Shown in pieces: positions 15,607-15,972 of a DNA stretch of 15,972 bases. The position numbers and the translations under genes are program-made. Source of the DNA: CAG-791 sp045113775 (GTDB lineage Bacteria; Bacillota; Clostridia; Lachnospirales; Lachnospiraceae); NCBI GenBank assembly GCA_045113775.1, contig JBGUJH010000012.1:1-15972 (forward strand), in the 5' to 3' direction. Numbering within the stretch: the first letter of the stretch is position 1; every line of letters begins with the position of its first letter. Below the pieces are notes generated by a model. That model ran no database searches, had not been told where the DNA came from, and was given only the letters and a program-made list of their open reading frames with translations.

Positions 15607-15720
15607 CGCTTCTCGTTAAGATATAAGCTCAGATCCCGGGGAATCATCTTCCCGTACTGACGGAATCCGGAAACATGCCGCGCCGTCACAGCGCATCATG
15701 TAAGCTACTCCCTTGTTACC
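15596..15720 (-). promoter_or_regulatory. yybP-ykoY-type Mn2+ riboswitch in the antiporter leader
   Basis: The conserved core is visible on the minus strand. GGAGTAGC (15711-15704) follows the P1 5' strand GGTAACAAG (15720-15712). GCGAGA (15609-15604) precedes the P1 3' strand CTTTTACC (15603-15596). P1 pairs over 8 bp with one bulged C. Between them lie a hairpin with ACATG/CATGT and GCGC/GCGC arms and a second with GGGAA/TTCCC. These match the family pattern GGGGAGUAGC...GCRAGACCUUU. Ligand-bound aptamer would hold CTTTTACC and prevent the terminator, giving an ON switch. Established knowledge: yybP-ykoY RNAs bind Mn2+ and precede metal-export genes. The match is by eye and needs a covariance-model check. 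Confidence 0.8.
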
Positions 15721-15727
15721 GATATCA

Positions 15728-15756
15728 TTATTACATCTTTGAGCTTCGAAAGTCAA
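15728..15756 (-). promoter_or_regulatory. sigma-A promoter of the riboswitch-antiporter transcript
   Basis: On the minus strand, TTGACT (15756-15751) and TAATAA (15733-15728) are exactly 17 bases apart. The predicted start near 15721 coincides with the first base of aptamer helix P1. Confidence 0.75.
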
Positions 15757-15774
15757 AAGGAATCCTTCATTATC

Positions 15775-15796
15775 AGTGTACTCATTTGAGTACACT
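15775..15796. promoter_or_regulatory. 22-bp perfect palindrome, candidate operator
   Basis: The arms AGTGTACTCA and TGAGTACACT meet with a TT centre and no mismatch. It lies 18 bases upstream of the -35 box of the antiporter promoter and before a possible plus-strand gene. The length and symmetry suit a dimeric helix-turn-helix repressor such as the TetR type; the protein is not in this window. No T run follows, so it is not a terminator. Confidence 0.5.
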
Positions 15797-15849
15797 TCAG
15801 CAGCGGGATTCCGCGCAATACACGACGGCATCGGAGGCCCCTGGAGGCA

Positions 15850-15972
15850 ATGGCGGCCCAAACGGCAGAAGCAGCCCGCACAAATATGGTCAGTTGCCAA
15901 GCGAAACGCAAGTTCGTCAGAGTAAATGAGAGGAAATCTCAGGACCAGATATTCCGGCACCCAGGATATGTA
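15850..15972 (+). CDS. possible N-terminal fragment of an unidentified gene
   Basis: A frame open to the window end gives 41 residues, basic and polar (for example CQAKRKFVRVNERKSQDQ). GGAGG is only 2 bases before the ATG, but a second GGAGG lies 14 bases further up. I do not recognise it. The palindrome at 15775-15796 would be suitably placed as its operator. It could equally be a chance frame. Confidence 0.25.
   Translation, partial: MAAQTAEAARTNMVSCQAKRKFVRVNERKSQDQIFRHPGYV

Noticed and set aside
15616..15960. 114-residue minus-strand ORF upstream of the antiporter
   Set aside because: It overlaps the promoter, the palindrome and the riboswitch core, has a GTG start without ribosome site, and resembles no protein I know.

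Overview
The window looks like chromosomal DNA of a moderate-GC, Gram-positive gut-type clostridium, most likely Lachnospiraceae. The evidence is strong AAGGAG-type ribosome binding sites, consensus sigma-A promoters, intrinsic terminators, Gram-positive signal peptides, a LytS-type 5TM phosphatase, a Firmicutes-style TIR-membrane-propeller protein and a Cthe_2159-like secreted protein. The assignment is an inference from gene style, not from a marker gene. I see no rRNA, tRNA, transposase, phage gene or CRISPR array.

Region 1 (1-3900): a SpoIIE-type serine/threonine phosphatase with a LytS-like membrane sensor (minus strand) is transcribed divergently from a FUSC/aromatic-acid-exporter-like protein (plus strand). 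The exporter carries a C-terminal domain that reads as a HAD (Cof-type) phosphatase fold without its catalytic residues. An 86-bp highly structured repeat occurs twice in the same orientation, at 4-89 and 3803-3888. The copies differ at four positions and all four are unpaired in the predicted fold.

Region 2 (3903-9367): a two-gene unit encodes a 1168-residue TIR-transmembrane-beta-propeller protein and, 23 bp later, a 644-residue lipoprotein. The lipoprotein appears to contain two diverged copies of a SecD periplasmic-head-like module and no membrane channel. This pair is the best candidate in the window for an undescribed system: a cytoplasmic TIR that could be an NADase, linked through one membrane helix to a large extracytoplasmic sensor, with a surface lipoprotein partner.

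Region 3 (9368-14250): a secreted protein with a gluzincin-like HELFH...E motif and an extreme Glu/Pro/Gln linker has its own consensus promoter and a strong terminator. A convergent minus-strand gene for a secreted Cthe_2159-like beta-helix protein follows. That gene is bracketed by two arrays of one repeat family with core CTACCCTAGAGGTC. The first array has a 32-bp period and switches into inverted copies, so its RNA would fold into long hairpins.

Region 4 (14384-15972): a CaCA-family cation antiporter (minus strand) is preceded by a consensus promoter, a leader that matches the yybP-ykoY Mn2+ riboswitch, and an intrinsic terminator that shares one strand with the aptamer P1 helix. The antiporter is therefore probably switched on by manganese. 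A 22-bp perfect palindrome lies upstream, followed by a possible partial plus-strand gene at the window edge.
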